In this document: in pieces, positions 13,354 through 14,203 of the stretch
Layout of the letters: every line of letters starts with the position of its first letter
How positions within the stretch are numbered: the first letter of the stretch is position 1
NCBI GenBank assembly: GCA_021785115.1
Contig: JAJYGO010000447.1
Span: 1 to 14,203 of the forward strand
DNA from: Chloroflexota bacterium
GTDB taxonomy: Bacteria; Chloroflexota; Limnocylindria; Limnocylindrales; CSP1-4
Direction of reading: 5' to 3'
Length of the DNA: 14,203 nt
Program-made: the position numbers and the translations under genes
Notes under the pieces: generated by a model
The model's input: only the letters and a program-made list of their open reading frames with translations
What the model was told of the DNA's origin: nothing
Database searches by the model: none

Positions 13354-14031
13354 GTGCCGCGCCCCACGCCACCCCTCGACCGGGTCGCCGCCCTCGTGCC
13401 CGTGCGGGGCCTCGAGGGCGCGAAGGCGCGCCTCGGCGAGGTGCTCGACGCCGAGGAGCGGCGATCGCTCGTCGAGCGGCTCCTCCGGCGGACCGTCGCG
13501 GCGGCGCTGGCAACGCCGGGAATCCCCGTCGTTGCCGTCGTCTCGCCCGACCCCGCGATCCTCGGGCTGGCCGCGGACCTCGGGGCCGCCGCCGTGACCC
13601 AGGACGGGGGGGGCCTGAACGAGGGCCTCGCGGAGGCGCGCGCCTGGGCGGTGGCGGCCGGGGCAGAGGCGATCCTCGTCGTGCCGGCCGACCTGCCGGC
13701 CGTCGACCCGGGGGAGCTCGGGCGCGTGATCCGCGCCGCCCGCAGCCTCGCCACCGCGCAGGCGACGCCCGCGCCCACCACCCGGCCGCTCGTCATCCTC
13801 GTCCCCGACCGCGCCGGCGCCGGCACGAACGTTCTCCTCGTCGCCCCGCCGGACGCCATCCCGTTCCACTTCGGCGAAGGCTCGCGGGCCGCGCACGCGA
13901 ACGCGGCGCGGGCTGCCGGGGCGATCTACCTCGAGGTCGACGGCCCGCTGGAGCTCGACCTCGACACGCCCGACGACCTCCTCGCCGCCGAGGCCCTCGG
14001 CCTCGGCGACCTGCGGGCCGAGACGCCGTGA
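13354..14031 (+). CDS. cofC: Phospholactate/phospho-acid guanylyltransferase CofC (FbiD)
   Basis: Activates the phospho-acid precursor of F420 with GTP; the product goes to CofD. 225 aa, typical of the family (nucleotidyltransferase fold). Seen: AALVPVRGLEGAKARLGEVLDAEERR, the GTP-binding N-terminus; DGGGLNEGLAEARAWA at about 87-102; ILVVPADLPAVDPGEL with the metal-binding Asp; DRAGAGTNVLLVAPPDAIPFHFGEGSRAAH, the substrate loop; and a C-terminal DLDTPDDLLAAE. GTG start placed by the -10-like element 6 nt upstream. The stop overlaps the cofE start as GTGA. Homologues use 2-phospholactate, phosphoenolpyruvate or 3-phosphoglycerate; the substrate cannot be assigned by eye. Confidence 0.94.
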   Translation: MPRPTPPLDRVAALVPVRGLEGAKARLGEVLDAEERRSLVERLLRRTVAAALATPGIPVVAVVSPDPAILGLAADLGAAAVTQDGGGLNEGLAEARAWAVAAGAEAILVVPADLPAVDPGELGRVIRAARSLATAQATPAPTTRPLVILVPDRAGAGTNVLLVAPPDAIPFHFGEGSRAAHANAARAAGAIYLEVDGPLELDLDTPDDLLAAEALGLGDLRAETP

Positions 14032-14203
14032 GCGGGCCCCCGCGGGCGGGCACGGCGGGCGGCGGCGTGCCCGGCCACGCGCCGGATCCCGCGCCCGCCG
14101 AGCCGACGCGACCGGCCGACGCGCTCCTCGTCCTCCCGCTCGCGCCGCTCCCCGAGGTCCATGCCGGGGACGACCTCGCGACCCTCGTCGGCGACGCGCT
14201 CGC
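14028..14203 (+). CDS. cofE: F420-0:gamma-glutamyl ligase CofE (partial, N-terminus)
   Basis: Adds glutamate residues to F420-0, the last step of the pathway. Only 58 codons are visible before the right edge. After a flexible Gly/Pro/Ala-rich start of about 35 residues, the sequence LLVLPLAPLPEVHAGDDLATLVGDAL fits the CofE N-terminus (family pattern L-P-E-V/I-x-x-G-D-D-L). The GTG at 14028 overlaps the cofC stop as GTGA. An in-frame GTG at 14067 would remove 13 of the low-complexity residues and is equally possible. Position directly after cofD and cofC supports the call strongly. Whether it is fused to a nitroreductase domain, as in FbiB, cannot be seen. Confidence 0.85.
   Translation, partial: MSGPPRAGTAGGGVPGHAPDPAPAEPTRPADALLVLPLAPLPEVHAGDDLATLVGDAL

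Noticed and set aside
1..14203. Defence system, prophage, CRISPR array, insertion sequence or RNA gene
   Set aside because: No repeat-spacer pattern, transposase or terminal repeats, toxin-antitoxin pair, phage gene, tRNA or rRNA was recognised on either strand.

Overview
This is a very GC-rich bacterial window, dense in genes. GTG starts are very common, Leu codons are mostly CTC in the flanking genes, and spacing between genes is short. A single-chain (AceE-type) pyruvate dehydrogenase E1, several F420-dependent oxidoreductase families and a cofD-cofC-cofE cluster together suggest a high-GC F420 producer, either Actinomycetota or a high-GC Chloroflexota lineage. I cannot decide between the two from this sequence alone.

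Layout. (1) 1-1567, minus: N-terminal 522 codons of aceE, running off the left edge. (2) 1701-3813, plus: pncA nicotinamidase, an SRPBCC-fold protein whose start overlaps the pncA stop, and a stand-alone 5'-3' exonuclease. A perfect 9-bp inverted repeat at 3814-3840 separates this group from the convergent next block. (3) 6397-3857, minus: a 99-codon remnant of a nucleoside phosphorylase, an LLM-class flavin/F420 oxidoreductase, a zinc-ribbon membrane protein, and an inositol-monophosphatase family enzyme (GTGA overlap with the zinc-ribbon gene). (4) 6398-6640: divergent regulatory region with a LacI-type palindrome, a possible 13-codon leader ORF and the ribosome binding site for the transporter. 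(5) 6641-9934, plus: a complete sugar-type ABC importer (XylF-like lipoprotein, single-domain ATPase, XylH-like permease) with a perfect 14-bp hairpin after the binding-protein gene. (6) 10517-9984, minus: a DJ-1/PfpI family protein. (7) 10610-14203, plus: an F420 island made of a PPOX-class split-barrel oxidoreductase, a deazaflavin-dependent nitroreductase (Ddn) family protein, an LLM-class oxidoreductase, cofD, cofC and the start of cofE.

How it works together. CofC, CofD and CofE make the guanylylated intermediate, F420-0 and polyglutamylated F420. The three oxidoreductases just upstream belong to the three main F420-using folds, so cofactor synthesis and use look co-located. Three plus-strand genes (pncA, the PPOX-class gene and cofC) have a TANNNT hexamer exactly 6 nt before the start codon, the layout of leaderless transcription. 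Two of the three share the 10-mer TACGATCGCG.

I see no rRNA, tRNA, CRISPR array, insertion sequence or phage gene, and no gene-free stretch longer than 300 bases. I do not see a clearly new multi-gene system. The observations most worth following are the internally deleted phosphorylase remnant, the shared leaderless promoter motif in the F420 island, and the leader ORF and hairpin of the transporter operon.
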